Assembly (NCBI GenBank): GCA_964019415.1
Contig: OZ025872.1
Location: 1,973,199-2,037,198, forward strand
From: Ianthella basta
Taxonomy: Eukaryota > Porifera > Demospongiae > Verongiida > Ianthellidae
Length of the DNA: 64,000 nucleotides
Reading direction: 5' to 3'
The notes below the pieces were generated by a model. It saw nothing but the letters and a program-made list of their open reading frames with translations. It searched no databases and was not told the DNA's origin. Below, in pieces: positions 31,101 to 51,780 of this stretch. Numbering within the stretch: the stretch's first letter is position 1; every line of letters starts with the position of its first letter. The translations under genes and the position numbers were made by a program.

Positions 31101-31769
31101 CTCCTTCAGCTGCCCTGCCCCCTTTATTGAGACCAGTCTTTGATGCCACCAGTTCCACATCCTCCAATCCTCCTCAGCACTCTTCCGCTCCGCTTACCCC
31201 CAGAGGTGAGTCTGTAATAGAAATAATATGTTTGTATTTTGCACAAGCCATTTTGATTTAGTCTCCATTCAGGACAAATTTTTGTGACTGGCACTTGATT
31301 AAAAGCTGTACCACATCAACCCAGAATATAGTAATTTTGTGACTATTTTTGCAATATCTTACCCAATTTGTGAATTTGCAAAAATATTGTCCAGCACACT
31401 TTGAGCTTATGCAGAATGGTACAATACAGATCTGTCTTTATCTGTTCTTCTCATTCACTTGCCTGTGCAGACATTATTGCAGCTCTGAAGCACAGACTGG
31501 ATGCAAGATGGCGGTACTTTGGCACCTTCCTCGGTGTGGAGTACCAAGTGATGGAATGCATTCATCGAGACAGATTGGGCATCTCAGAGGACTGTATGCT
31601 GGAGTTGGTGAGCAAGTGGACTTCTGAACAAGAGGGAACTGGGACCCTACCTCGCACTTGGCAGACGGTAGTGGAGGCAGTTCAGCTCTCGGTTGACAAA
31701 GCTCTTGCTCAAGACTTGGCGAGCAGGCGTAAGGGACGTTCTTCACCAAACCCATCTCCTTCGGTGTAA
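25777..31769 (+). CDS. Gene C: CARD-like repeats, ZU5-like domain, Death domain
   Basis: Model of 13 exons, 862 aa: 25777-25849, 26098-26298, 26707-26892, 27785-27955, 28418-28738, 29005-29075, 29178-29232, 29304-29890, 29968-30105, 30357-30603, 30745-30888, 31110-31205, 31471-31769. A Cys-rich leader (MADARGCPCTLCTDEE) precedes three small helical repeats (residues 25-210), one exon each, phase 1-1. A Ser/Arg/Tyr-rich linker spans about 211-317. The ZU5-like part (about 390-470) shows IFLEVPPGAI and LRLCLPHW. A less clear domain, possibly UPA-like, follows to 683, then Pro-rich exons. The C-terminal Death domain (about 765-850) shows LPRTWQTVVEAVQLSVDKAL. UNC5 and PIDD1 also place ZU5 before Death, but no transmembrane segment or LRR is seen here. 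It starts only 240 bp after gene A ends. A cytosolic adaptor role is inferred. The acceptor at 29178 was chosen because the alternative ten bases downstream meets a stop. Confidence 0.82.
26985..27171. mobile_element. 187-bp Tc1/mariner-type MITE with TA target duplication
   Basis: The ends are inverted: left CCGTTGAACCTGTCTAAGA, right (reverse-complemented) CAGTGGAACCTGTCTAAGA. A TA dinucleotide flanks each side (26983-26984 and 27172-27173). Ends starting CAGT with TA target sites are the pattern of Tc1/mariner elements. No transposase is encoded. It lies in the intron between gene C coding exons 3 and 4. Confidence 0.8.
27503..27530. repeat. Short (TG)n tract
   Basis: About 28 bp of TG in a gene C intron. 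Confidence 0.85.
28055..28140. repeat. (CA)n microsatellite
   Basis: About 86 bp of CA in a gene C intron. Confidence 0.95.
28767..28940. mobile_element. Second copy of the Tc1/mariner-type MITE
   Basis: The sequence matches the element at 26985-27171 throughout, including GCCACCTCTCTAAA, CCTGGCCCCAAATAGCACT and the right end TCTTAGACAGGTTCCACTG followed by TA. The left inverted end is eroded. It lies in the intron after gene C's linker exon. Confidence 0.75.
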
Positions 31770-33047
31770 GTTGAACTGATGATGACTTTGTCACACATTC
31801 TGCATGCAAGCAAACTTTCATCCCCCGTGCATGTCACTAAATAACTATTCATTGTTTCCATACACTTCCAACTACATGTATATTGTGAGCGAGAGCAGTA
31901 AAGTTTCATGATTCTTAATGAGTAAAGAGTATTCACTGTATTCACACACCTCCAGGTGGTGTACATGCCTGTATAGCTTTAGGTTCCTAGCTGTCACTGT
32001 CAAGCTGTTTGTGCATTTATAACTATGCAAATGGATCCCTGGAGGCTTTTTGGGCCCAGGCCTATTTCAAATTTGGCCCCTTGAGAAGGATTGTAGTCAA
32101 ATAATGGGAACCCTCACACTGGGGCCTGGGACAAACTGCATGCTCTCTTTACCCCCCTCTTGCCAGCACTGCATGTGCACTTGCTGTTCTCTCACACACA
32201 CTGCGTGCTGTGTGTTTATCACTCATTCATATTCCCCCACTGTTTTCCATGCAGGAATCCGACTAAGTGATGATGTTGAAACACATCTTAGACAAACTCG
32301 ATCACATTTCACAGCTCTAACATGCATGTCATCATTTATACATGTTTGTATGGTACGTCTTTATACATGTTGTTTATAATTATAGTGTTTCAATCCCATT
32401 GACAAGCTTGAAGGAGTCCTTTAACTTGTTCATTTGTGAACAGTCAGCAATGATAATTATTATGTTTGTTACTCTTTGAATAGTTTGGCCAATGTAAAGA
32501 ATGGAATGATATATACTCATGACATGGTATGTAAAATGATTGCTGAGAGCATTATAGACATGCATGCAATGAACTGCAGCTCATTCACTTTCAAACCTAA
32601 GACAATATATCTAGATAAGTACTGAGATCAAAGCATGAGCAAGTGTATACAGTGCAAGTAGCATTATAATGCACAAATTAAAACAATTAAATATAATTAT
32701 GTTAACGAGGCTATAGAGGCCACAGTGCAAAGTACTAGGTATAACTATGAACTATGAGCAATTTAGTGGATTTAAATTGGATAATATAAAATTATGTAAC
32801 TTTTAACTTGTTCATTTGTATGCAGTGCAAGTAGCAATATAATGCACAATTTAAACAATTAAATAATTATATGTCCCCACCCTCAACCTATTGGCCCGAT
32901 CTAGGACTAACTACAATTACACATATAGCCTATTCCATTGCACAGAGAACAGCACATTGCACTACTTGTACTGTTGACGTGTGTGTGTGTGCGTGCGCTT
33001 CTTTGCAAGTCTCTAAAGACAGCACCATAGAGAGTGATTGGATAGCT
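31770..33047. other. Intergenic region without a supported gene
   Basis: The DNA after gene C's stop includes its 3' UTR of unknown length; no clear AATAAA was found. A 55-bp AT-rich block containing GTGCAAGTAGCA and TATAATGCACAA occurs twice (about 32646-32705 and 32818-32872). Confidence 0.6.
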
Positions 33048-34600
33048 ATTTGATGGCGTGCATGCCGACGCTGTGTGTTGTCAAAGAGAGGAGAGCGAGG
33101 CATGGCTCTTGTCCCTTTGAGGAATAGTTAGCTACTGACCATGCTGCAGTGGCAGAGAGCTCTTGTCTAAGTGAATGGGACTAGTGTGGTTCAACAGGAG
33201 GGGTGAGAATGTGTTGTTCCATGCAAGGGGATGCTGGCAGTAGCAGGCTGTCAGCAGTACTTGACAGTTTGCAGCAAGAAGACTGCAAAACTGTCTATTT
33301 CTTCCTATGACCATCTTGATTGAGATGGTCACGCTTTTAGCTTCTTTGAATTGGATCCATTGTTTCATTAGGTTGTCTTCCTTTTAGAATATTATAGGCA
33401 CTTAGTAGTTGGATCCATAGGTTTTCTCTTCTTTTCAGTCCCACCTTTTAACATCCAGGAGGTCATCACTCTTGACAGCAATCTGTGCCAATCTGGCACC
33501 ATCATGGTATATGTGTGTATAGTCGTAAGGAGAGTGAGATTCAGAAAGTCTTAAGCCTGAGCCTTGGTAGGACGCTTAATGACAAATGTTCTCAGCATGG
33601 TCATAGAACGTGTGTTTGCTATTTGATGGTGTGCCGACACTGTGTGTTGTCCATGCGAGGAGAGCGAGGCATGGCTCTTGCCCCTTTGATTACCATACAA
33701 CTCTAGGCACACCTTTAGTTGCTATTATAGGGGGTAGGGATTGTGGCAGTGATGGTCTGTGAATGCCAGCGGGATCACAGTCAGTGGTCTCCGCAGTGTT
33801 GGTCAAACTTTTGCTGACATGCAGACAGCACACAGGCAATGATGTAAGCCTCTGGTCATCTGAAGGTGCACCCAGATCCAGAGAAACTGCTATCACTGAC
33901 TGTGCGTGTGCTGCTGGCAGCGTGGTTCGATTGACTGCTGTCTCATCTTGCATGAGACTGGTGTTATGTTGTGAATTGCTGTTGCACCTGCCCCCCGTGT
34001 TTGACAGAGTGTGGTTCAGTAAGCCTCCAGTCGTTGTGAAGGAGGCTTAATAGGAATAGTCAGCTACTGACAATGTCCCAATGGCAGAGAGCTCCTGTCT
34101 TGTGAATGGGACTAGTGTGGTTCAACAAGAAGGGTGAGAATGTGTTGTTCCATGCAAGGGGATGCTGGCAGTAGCAGGCTGTCAGCAGTACTTGACAGTT
34201 TGCAGCAAGGAGACTGCAAAACAGTCTATTTCTTCCTATGACCATCTTGATTGAGATGGTCATGCTTTTAGCTTCTCTGAATGGGATCCATTGTTTTGTT
34301 AGGTTGTCTTCCTTTTAGAATATATTATAGGCGCTTATTAGTTGAATTGGATCCATAGGATTTCTCTTCTTTTCAGTCCCACCTTTTAACATCCAGGAGG
34401 TGATCACTCTTGCCTGTGGGGTGTGCATACATGATAACAGTAGGAGCAATCTGTGCCAATCTGGCACACCATCATGAGAGACTGCAGTCGATGTCCGCGC
34501 ATGTCCCACTGACACAGCTTGGTTTGATTGACTGCTGTCTCATCTTGCATGAGTCTGCAGTTGTGCTGTAAATTGCTGTTGCAGCAGTACTATTGATCTG
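33048..34600. repeat. Duplicated unclassified block of about 0.9 kb
   Basis: Segment 33128-33505 recurs at 34062-34480 with high identity (shared GGACTAGTGTGGTTCAACA, GACCATCTTGATTGAGATGG). Smaller shared pieces (33048-33130 with 33619-33695, and 33905-33985 with 34515-34585) show that the unit is longer and rearranged. Short minus-strand frames exist in both copies, but I do not recognise a protein. It may be an old transposon present twice. Confidence 0.7.
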
Positions 34601-34609
34601 ATTATTGTC

Positions 34610-34770
34610 ATCATCCACTGTGAATCAGCATCAGTGTCTACATCCATGAGGCTAATGGCTGTCTTCATCCACTGTGTAGCAGCATCAGTGTCTTCATGCA
34701 GTGCTAATGGGTGTCTTCATCCACTGTGCACAGTAGCATCAGTGTCTATACATTCAAGATGCTAATACAT
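34610..34770. repeat. About three units of a 60-bp repeat
   Basis: The words GTCTTCATCCACTGTG and AGCATCAGTGTCT recur with about 60-bp spacing. The stretch from 34770 to 35580 holds no supported gene; it is AT-rich near 35200-35350. Confidence 0.65.
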
Positions 34771-35589
34771 GTCTGTGACATCTACGTATGATGAGATGAA
34801 TTCCGTTAGCACACTCCCTGTTTCGCTCAGCGTATGCACCCATGGCCATGCACCATATACTGTGTGGAATGACTCCTGGGCCATCAACAGCAATCACATA
34901 TCTCAGTGTCAAGTGATGGAGTGACAGTCTTTTCATTTCCAGCTGCTTCCAAAACTTTGGGATACATTTTCACATACATACATATGATAGTCTAGCTGGC
35001 TAGCTACGTATTGAGATTAGACCAATTGTGTGGCTTGTCGTTCATTTAGCTAATATCACTATGCATGAAAGTCACATCAAGTCTAGATTTATTGGATCCA
35101 CCATATGCAGGATCTAAACTTTAAAAGGAAGAACCAGATCTGTCATCCTCGGGACTGCAGAGAGAGACTGCTGCTGCTGCTCAATACGAGCTAGTTGCAT
35201 GATTCTTAGAATTTAATTGAATTGATTGATTTTATTTGATTTAATTGATCAGTATGATTGTTCAATTAATGTCACATGTATCTGTGTCTTTCTCTCTTTG
35301 TCTTATAATAGTAATAATTATTATTTAATAGTTTTTCTTTCTGTCTGTTGTCTGTCATTTCTGGATCGTCATCATTATTATGAAGCACAATAATTACACA
35401 GGTTTGCATGATGTTGGCTATTAATCAAATAAAGCAATGACCAGATCTGTTAGGTACCTTGTTTTGCATTGGTAAGCTGTGTGTGAGTGGGTGTGTGGGT
35501 ATGTGTGGATGAAGCCACTGTCTTCATATATAGTACAGGTAGTGGGCTTTCCCATGCATATGTAGCTATGTAATCTTGGATTTATATCT

Positions 35590-36256
35590 TTGAATTACGT
35601 CGTAGTCTTGCTTGCTGTCATCTCTGATGGTCCTAGCCTTCACACTACCAGAGGGTCCATAACTATCTTTCGTCAACTAGCTAAACAACACCTGTGGCTA
35701 CTTGTTGTGAATTTTCATGCATTCTTGTCATCCTGCAAGATAGCTATGTACAGCCTGTTCTGTTCATGTGTAGCATCCTTTCCTCTGCCACTGACTGTGT
35801 CCCCATCACCACTGAACCCTCCCCTGCCAATAGGTAACGTTGCTAAGCAATCCCCAGAGACCCCTCCCCCTGATGAAATGGCCGACGGGCTTCCCCACTG
35901 AACCCACTGACATAGAGACAGGTGAGCACATTCATGACCAATGTCTGAAGAGCAGTGGGCCGAGATTTCATGCAGAGTGTGAGGTTTATATGATTGTGTG
36001 CTACTAATCCAGTAATGTAAAGAAATGCAGAAATTGTTACAGACACAACAGCTCATATATATATCTTCCCATTTTCTTCCATGTGCATCTATGCAGTGTA
36101 CTAGAACCACCTTGCTCTTTCAATGTGCTGACTTTGTGTATGTCTCTTCTCCTTCAGCTGCCCTGCCCCCTTTATTGACACCAATCTCTGATGCCACCAG
36201 TTCCACATCCTCCAATCCTCCTCAGCACGCCACCACTCCTCTTACCCCAAGAGGCG
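35590..36256 (+). pseudogene. Relic of gene C's proline-rich exons 11-12
   Basis: The match covers gene C 30670-31220, including introns. The copy of exon 11 (about 35774-35924) has lost its frame: bases differ near GACGGGCTTCCCCACTGA, which gives an early stop. The copy of exon 12 (about 36158-36254) keeps its frame, but its donor has changed from GT to GC (AGAGGCGAGT). No Death-domain exon follows. This is the 3' remnant of a deleted tandem copy of gene C. Confidence 0.85.
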
Positions 36257-36450
36257 AGTCTGCAATTAAAATAATATATATATGCTTGTGTTTGTGCTGT
36301 GCATGTACTATTTAGACTCTAGTTCTCAGAGGACCAACATTTTGTCTTTGGCACGCTGCACTACTTCAGTACAGAAGACATTGATTAATTACATTAAAAC
36401 GATTTCGCGTATCCGTTTTGCAGCGGGAATGAGGATGAGGCTGCTGCAAA

Positions 36451-37604
36451 ATGGCCGAAGCGACAGGTTGTCCCTGTCCTTGTACCACGTGCACGGACAT
36501 GGAACAACTGCGACTGGCTCCGCTCTCTAGTAAGTACACTGGAAGGACACAACGTAAGGAAACAATCTTAAGGCTGCATTAAATATCAGCGTAGGGCCGT
36601 GGGACAATCGATTGGTTGACAGACATCCCCCCTAGTCCCCCTAACTCCCCTTTTCCGCCACCCTAGTCTGTAGCCACTAGCATACAGAACGTTCTCATTG
36701 ATTTGGAAGAATGACTATCATGTGTTCTGTTTATGTGCAGTCCTAAATACTTACATATGGCGAATAATGTCCTTACTAGCGAAGAGTGCAGAAGGGTTTG
36801 AAGTACTGGACCAGCATGGAGATAAAGAGGAAGCGAGGAAGTTGAGAGGTTGGCGAGTTTGGGAGTACTCTACTCTGATTCCTGTGTCCATCTTGTTCCT
36901 ATCCTCCTGACACTACTGTGTGTTCTCTTTTTAGTTCTGCACAACTTCTACCTAATATCACATGTAGTTACCATAGCAGCCATTGTCATGACAACAGTCA
37001 AGGTTCACACTCACTGTCACATTCGAATACTGTTACACTATCTTGCTTCTAATGTTGTCCAATGCCATATGCTGTGGGCTTGCAAATTTTTGTAGGACAT
37101 GCTTTTTGCAATTACCCCTTGCTGGAGGAAGCCCTTGCACCTAATGTCTATCACCAGTAGGGTGTTTCACATTTTATTTCCGCTAACTCATGAGATTCGC
37201 AATATAGCGTCCCGTGAAATTTTGTACATGCATACGGTACATATGTACGTATTATGTGTGTGCCATTTGTGAACTTGACTGCATGCCTGTTAATGCACAA
37301 TCATCACCTCCTCACTACAGTGGAGTGATGCCGGACAAGAGTGCTGTAAGTTCACTAATCCTATTCACACCTTGCAGTGCTGAACACGTTCTTTACTGGA
37401 CAATTTCTACCAGAAGAAGAGTGCTCTGAGGTTGCTAGGCTGGAGCGCTTCCAGTGGGAGCCCCATCTTGCTCTAGCCATTTTAACCAAACCTGCAAAGG
37501 TAGTGCTGGAAGCCAGTCAAGTGCTGGAGGAACATGGCTGCCTGGTGAAGGAGGAGCTGAAGAGTGAGTTGTCTCTGCCATATGTTTTATTCAAGGGTGC
37601 ATAA
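36451..37604 (+). CDS. Gene D: truncated gene C-like gene with CARD-like exons
   Basis: Exon 1 (36451-36529) encodes a Cys-rich leader like gene C's (MAEATGCPCPCTTCTD), with the same donor and phase. Exon 2 (36741-36848) begins like gene C exon 2 but in a shifted frame, and ends like the second repeat type (VLDQHGDKEEARKLR), as if a deletion fused two exons. Exon 3 (37378-37563) is a full repeat: VLNTFFTGQFL to LEEHGCLVKEELK. No later exon in phase 1 is seen. Reading through the last donor meets a stop at 37602-37604, giving about 138 aa. It may be a pseudogene or a short expressed remnant. The CKAP5 exon at 37735 is in phase 0 and does not join to it in frame. Confidence 0.5.
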
Positions 37605-37645
37605 TGCTTCACACTCATCCCCACACAGATGTGCATACATGAATT

Positions 37646-37647
<2 letters not shown>

Positions 37648-37692
<45 letters not shown>
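37648..37692. repeat. (CA)n microsatellite
   Basis: About 44 bp of CA just before the first visible CKAP5 exon. Confidence 0.9.
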
Positions 37693-37695
<3 letters not shown>

Positions 37696-37734
37696 ACACC
37701 TCTCCTTGTGATACTGTTCTGTTTCCTCTGTTAG

Positions 37735-47990
<10,256 letters not shown>

Positions 47991-48570
47991 ACACCTTCTC
48001 TGTCAGCCCTCACCACTTGCAGTGCACCATGTGTGCACACTTTTGATTATGTAGTAAATTGAACCATATTGTGTTGTGTGTCTTGTGTGTATGGTGAGCC
48101 CTTCTAGTTTATGAACATGTCACAGACACTTTCTTTACCACTGGTTCTCTTGTAGCTACATTACTGCATGTCCGTGTGGTCACTCTGTGCATGGTGATGT
48201 ATTGGACTGCCGATTTCTCTAGACAATGATATGTGTAATTATTGTTTGATTGCTAAAGACGGGTTCTAAAAGTAGCTAATTTTACCCAAAATGTCTCATG
48301 GGACTAAACGTTGTCAAGTAAAGACTTTCAATTCTATAATAGAACAGCTAACACAAGCATGATTATACATACACTGCGCGTGCATGCATGGCCTCTATAC
48401 AGATCCTCGCCTTATGCAGCCATTGCATGCATTTGTTGAATGCCTGCAATTTTCATTTCTATAATAATGCATGGGACACGCCCATTTGTTCATATATACA
48501 TTGCAAGTGCACAGATGCATTTGTCATTTGAAAAGAAGGTTCTACAAGTATTAATTGTCTTAATCATAAC
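47991..48570. other. CKAP5 3' flank, no gene seen
   Basis: This is the 3' UTR and flank of CKAP5. No AATAAA was found close to the stop; AGTAAA at 48052 is a weak variant. Nothing else is recognisable up to the transposon end. Confidence 0.5.
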
Positions 48571-48769
48571 GAAGTGGCTATTGGTCCGGCATGCAGCCAG
48601 CTAAGCAAAATAGTATAAAACAACACCGTAGGTTGCGATATTATATCCTGTATAGATCCCGTTGCCATGGTAACGTGCGTCTAAACGATGTTTCTAAACG
48701 TCGTAGACATCCCGGGTGTTGCTTCGCGCCGTGGTCTATTTCGTCTAGCCGTGTTCTAATTCAAGGCGC

Positions 48770-48871
48770 GGCGTTCGCGCCTATGCTCTAAATGACGATT
48801 TAGAGCATGGGCGTGGCACGCGCGGCATTCGCGCCTATGCTCTAAATAGCGATTTAGAGCATGGGCGTGGC
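48770..48871. repeat. Two tandem hairpins, 54-bp spacing
   Basis: Each unit has an 11-bp perfect stem, ATGCTCTAAAT and ATTTAGAGCAT, with a 4-base loop (GACG or AGCG). It is extended by CGCC/GGCG past one mismatch. The first stem is at 48783-48808 and the second 54 bp later. They lie in the transposon's left part, upstream of the SWIM gene. Confidence 0.85.
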
Positions 48872-48919
48872 TTGGGCCCGTGGTCTATAGCAGAGAAACT
48901 GCAGCTGTATAGAGATGTT

Positions 48920-49016
48920 GCATGTGACGTCACGGCGATCACGTGCATGACGCGTGCATGGCAAAAGAAGTGCGATAATACCTGCGCGAGGTGCAGAAAA
49001 CGGCTCTTGCAGTGCG
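48920..49016 (+). promoter_or_regulatory. Candidate promoter of the SWIM-finger gene
   Basis: A CRE-type TGACGTCA lies at 48925-48932 and an E-box CACGTG at 48940-48945, 70-90 bp before the start codon. No TATA box was seen. This is motif evidence only. Confidence 0.4.
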
Positions 49017-49985
49017 ATGGCAGATCGAAAGCGGCTCTCCGACTATTATTTCACTCTGGACAGTGCAAGCAAGAAGCGGTACACCCAGAAGATAGCTCTT
49101 TTTAATGGCGAAGACCCATATTGGTTGAAGAAGGACGCCTTTTCGCAGATGGAGGACGATCTTCCAGATTTCATGTGAGTACGGCATATGCACGCGTAGC
49201 TACGCAGCCTGCACTTGATTCTTTAGTTGTTCTGTCTTGTAGGCTCCCGTATGCAAGTGTTATTAACTCTATAACATTATCCCTGTTCATGTCACCTTGT
49301 TCACCACTTGTCCTTTCTTGAATTTCTCACACACAGGTATCCCGACCTGTACCATTATCTGATATTCACTACCAGTTTTAAGACGGAAGAAGAAGTAAGA
49401 AATTACAAAAGCCTGGACGCATACAAGTACTTTATTGATGGATGGGTCCTTGAAGCATCCTGGAAGCTGTATGGCAACATTGTCCTTTTGACTGGAAGAG
49501 TAAAGCATTCGTACGCAGCCAGCTTAAGCCCTCTAAGACCATGGGTAGCCATCCAGAAGAATGGTACAGTTAAATGTGGCCACTGCACGTGCATGGCTGG
49601 CTTGGCAGAAACATGCTCCCACGTTGCAGCTATGCTTTACTGGCTGGAGACTGCCGTTCGGATTCGTCGCGATGCCACCTGCACCTCCAAGCCTAACATG
49701 TGGTTACCTCCATCCATGCCAATGGCTTGTAGCCAGGTGCCGTACCTTACCATGGAAGAACTAGAGAAGACAGCCTCACAGAGGAATAAAGTGTCAACTT
49801 CAAGTTCGAAATGGAAGGAAATGGTAGCCAAGCAGGCACCTACCCACCAAGAGCTGGCAGAGCTTCTCAGTGACCTTAGCAAGGACACGAATAGGAAGCC
49901 AGCTATACTCAGCCTGACGGAGGAGTATTGTGAGCGTTTCACCACAGCTTCAGATCACCTACCACCTCTCCTTCAAGATCTATAG
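49017..49985 (+). CDS. SWIM zinc-finger protein of the transposon, C-terminally truncated
   Basis: Two exons, 49017-49174 and 49337-49985, give 268 aa. It begins MADRKRLSDYYF. The SWIM-type metal site is in exon 2: CGHCTCMAGL followed by CSHVAAML, the Cys-x-Cys and Cys-x-His pairs. Proteins of this kind in invertebrate genomes usually continue into a YqaJ-type nuclease domain; that is established for the family from memory, not searched. Here the frame stops about 100 residues after the SWIM motif, just where the transposase gene ends on the other strand, so the nuclease is gone. The first ATG of this frame that matches the conserved N-terminus was used; an upstream in-frame Met at 48954 looks unrelated. 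Confidence 0.75.
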
Positions 49986-51153
49986 TCTTCAGTTATGTAC
50001 TTGTCTGACACTCTGCCAGCATATCCTTTTGATATGAAGTTCACCGTTCCCTGTGGAGTTATACTTATCAGGTATTTTACTGTATTGTAATGCTTGTAAG
50101 AGGACCACGTTGCTGTCTTGGACATCAGGTCCATTGGCTTCTCGATGAAAATCTCGAAACAATCGATGATTGATGTCACACTTAGTCCATAGTGTGACCT
50201 AAAGCACCATGGCATTGTTGCTTTAGTCCTTTCCCTGTCAGGCCACTGGATCAATAATGTCATTCGAATGTCCATAAGCTGCAGCCACTTGGTTATAATC
50301 CTGCCTACTGTTGTCTCATGAATGCAGAATCTGAAAGCTAAGTCGAAGTTTGAAAGGTTCAGTCGTAGCTTCATCAGTGTTAATAGAAAGCACTGGAAGT
50401 TGGTTAATTTGTTTGCTGAACTCTCTGGAAGTCTCCTTGTGGTGTACCTGAACAAGGACATTATAATTGTATAACTAGGAAGGCCCGTGTAGAAGGAACA
50501 CATTTTGTCATCTCCCTTCAGCATAGTTTCGTCAGGAAAGCCTCTACCCAATGCAGCACTACACTTTGCAGCTTGCAGCTCCTCAAGCCTTAACTGGTAA
50601 TCTTGCTCAAGAGATTTAAAGGAGTCCTCCAAAGATTCATCAGCCGTAACTATATCAGAGGATAATGGCTGATCTGTTTCCATTGCATCTTCACTCATCT
50701 TTTCCACTGTGTCTTCACTGATTTCCCCTTCCTCCACCACTTCTGCTTCATCTTTTTGTTGTTGCCTGCGCTTCACTGCTTCATATCTCCTCTGTTGCTG
50801 CATTGCAGTAAGCCCCTTAGCAGGATCCCTAGTTTGCCCAAATATCGACGGTGAGTAGGATGGAGACTGTGGATCATCACTCCTTTTACCTACAATTATA
50901 TGTGCAACGTGTTAGAATAATAAATATACAGATACAGAGGCAGTTGGCTATTGATTTGCCACTCACCGCCAACGAAATGCTCGCTGCAAATGTAAGTGTT
51001 CGGTCCAGGATTGTAGTCCTTCCTGTTGATCGCCGTAAGCCACAATCCTCTCTTTATGGGGTCTTGTGGAAGTCGATAGAAGCAGATTCCCTTCTCCTTG
51101 GCTTCCTTCGTCGCTCTGTTAGCGCAAAACGGCGCGCAGCATGAAAGTACCAT
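49973..51153 (-). CDS. THAP-DDE transposase, C-terminally truncated
   Basis: Two exons on the minus strand, 51153-50967 and 50889-49973, give 367 aa. The N-terminus is a THAP zinc finger: CCAPFCANRA with Cys at CxxxC spacing, a central Trp, then CSEHFVGG. A Lys/Glu-rich linker with coiled-coil-like LEQDYQLRLEELQ follows. Then comes a helix-turn-helix-like FDLAFRFCIHETTVGRIITKW and the start of a DDE nuclease fold (IIDCFEIFIEKP; GYAGRVSDKYITE). The frame ends four residues later, so the second and third catalytic-acid regions are lost. The enzyme should be inactive. It overlaps the SWIM gene's end by 13 bp. Confidence 0.8.
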
Positions 51154-51674
51154 CGAGGCGATGTCCTACGGGTCGAATCTCGCTCTTCGTCAATGTATTT
51201 ACGCACACCTTTTGCCATGCGGAAGTAAGATGTCATGTGACACCTATGACGCGTTGCAACATCTCTATAAGCAATAGTAGCTAACTCCACAACATACGAT
51301 GCACAGTTCGCTCGGCTTACTTGTTTCGTCGACAAACAGGGTAAAGCAACAATCCGGCAGCGGCCTACGAACCAGAGCCAAGAAGGAACTGGTTAGCTAC
51401 GAGCTGGGAACAGTCTTAGGACACCGCTCAGGGAAATGCTGTGGCTGACGGGGCTGACAGTGAGTAAGCTTACGTTTAGCTTACGCGCCGCATCCACTGC
51501 CGACCTTTAGGAACGTCTGCTGCGAGATGACAAACCCAATAACCAAACGACGTTTTCACGGCCATTGTCAGAAATTGCTAACTACTTTCGGAAGACGCGT
51601 GATGACACAAGTACGAGTAGTTAAACTGATTCGCTGCCGCTCCTTGCCCAATCGTTGGGATCTATAACACTTAA

Positions 51675-51780
51675 ATGCTGACCAATCGGTGTCTCTGAAG
51701 ATTTAGACCACTCGGCACTCGGGCGCTTCGCGCCCTCGTGCTTCGTGCTCTAAATCTCAGAGACACCTCTTGGTCAGCAT
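51675..51780. mobile_element. 106-bp foldback element flanked by TTAA
   Basis: The whole element is one imperfect palindrome. The arms are ATGCTGACCAATCGGTGTCT and AGACACCTCTTGGTCAGCAT, continuing through CTGAAGATTTAGA and GCTCTAAATCTCAG to a GC-rich centre GGGCGCTTCGCGCCC. TTAA lies on each side (51671-51674 and 51781-51784), the target duplication used by piggyBac-type elements. It carries no gene. Confidence 0.75.
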
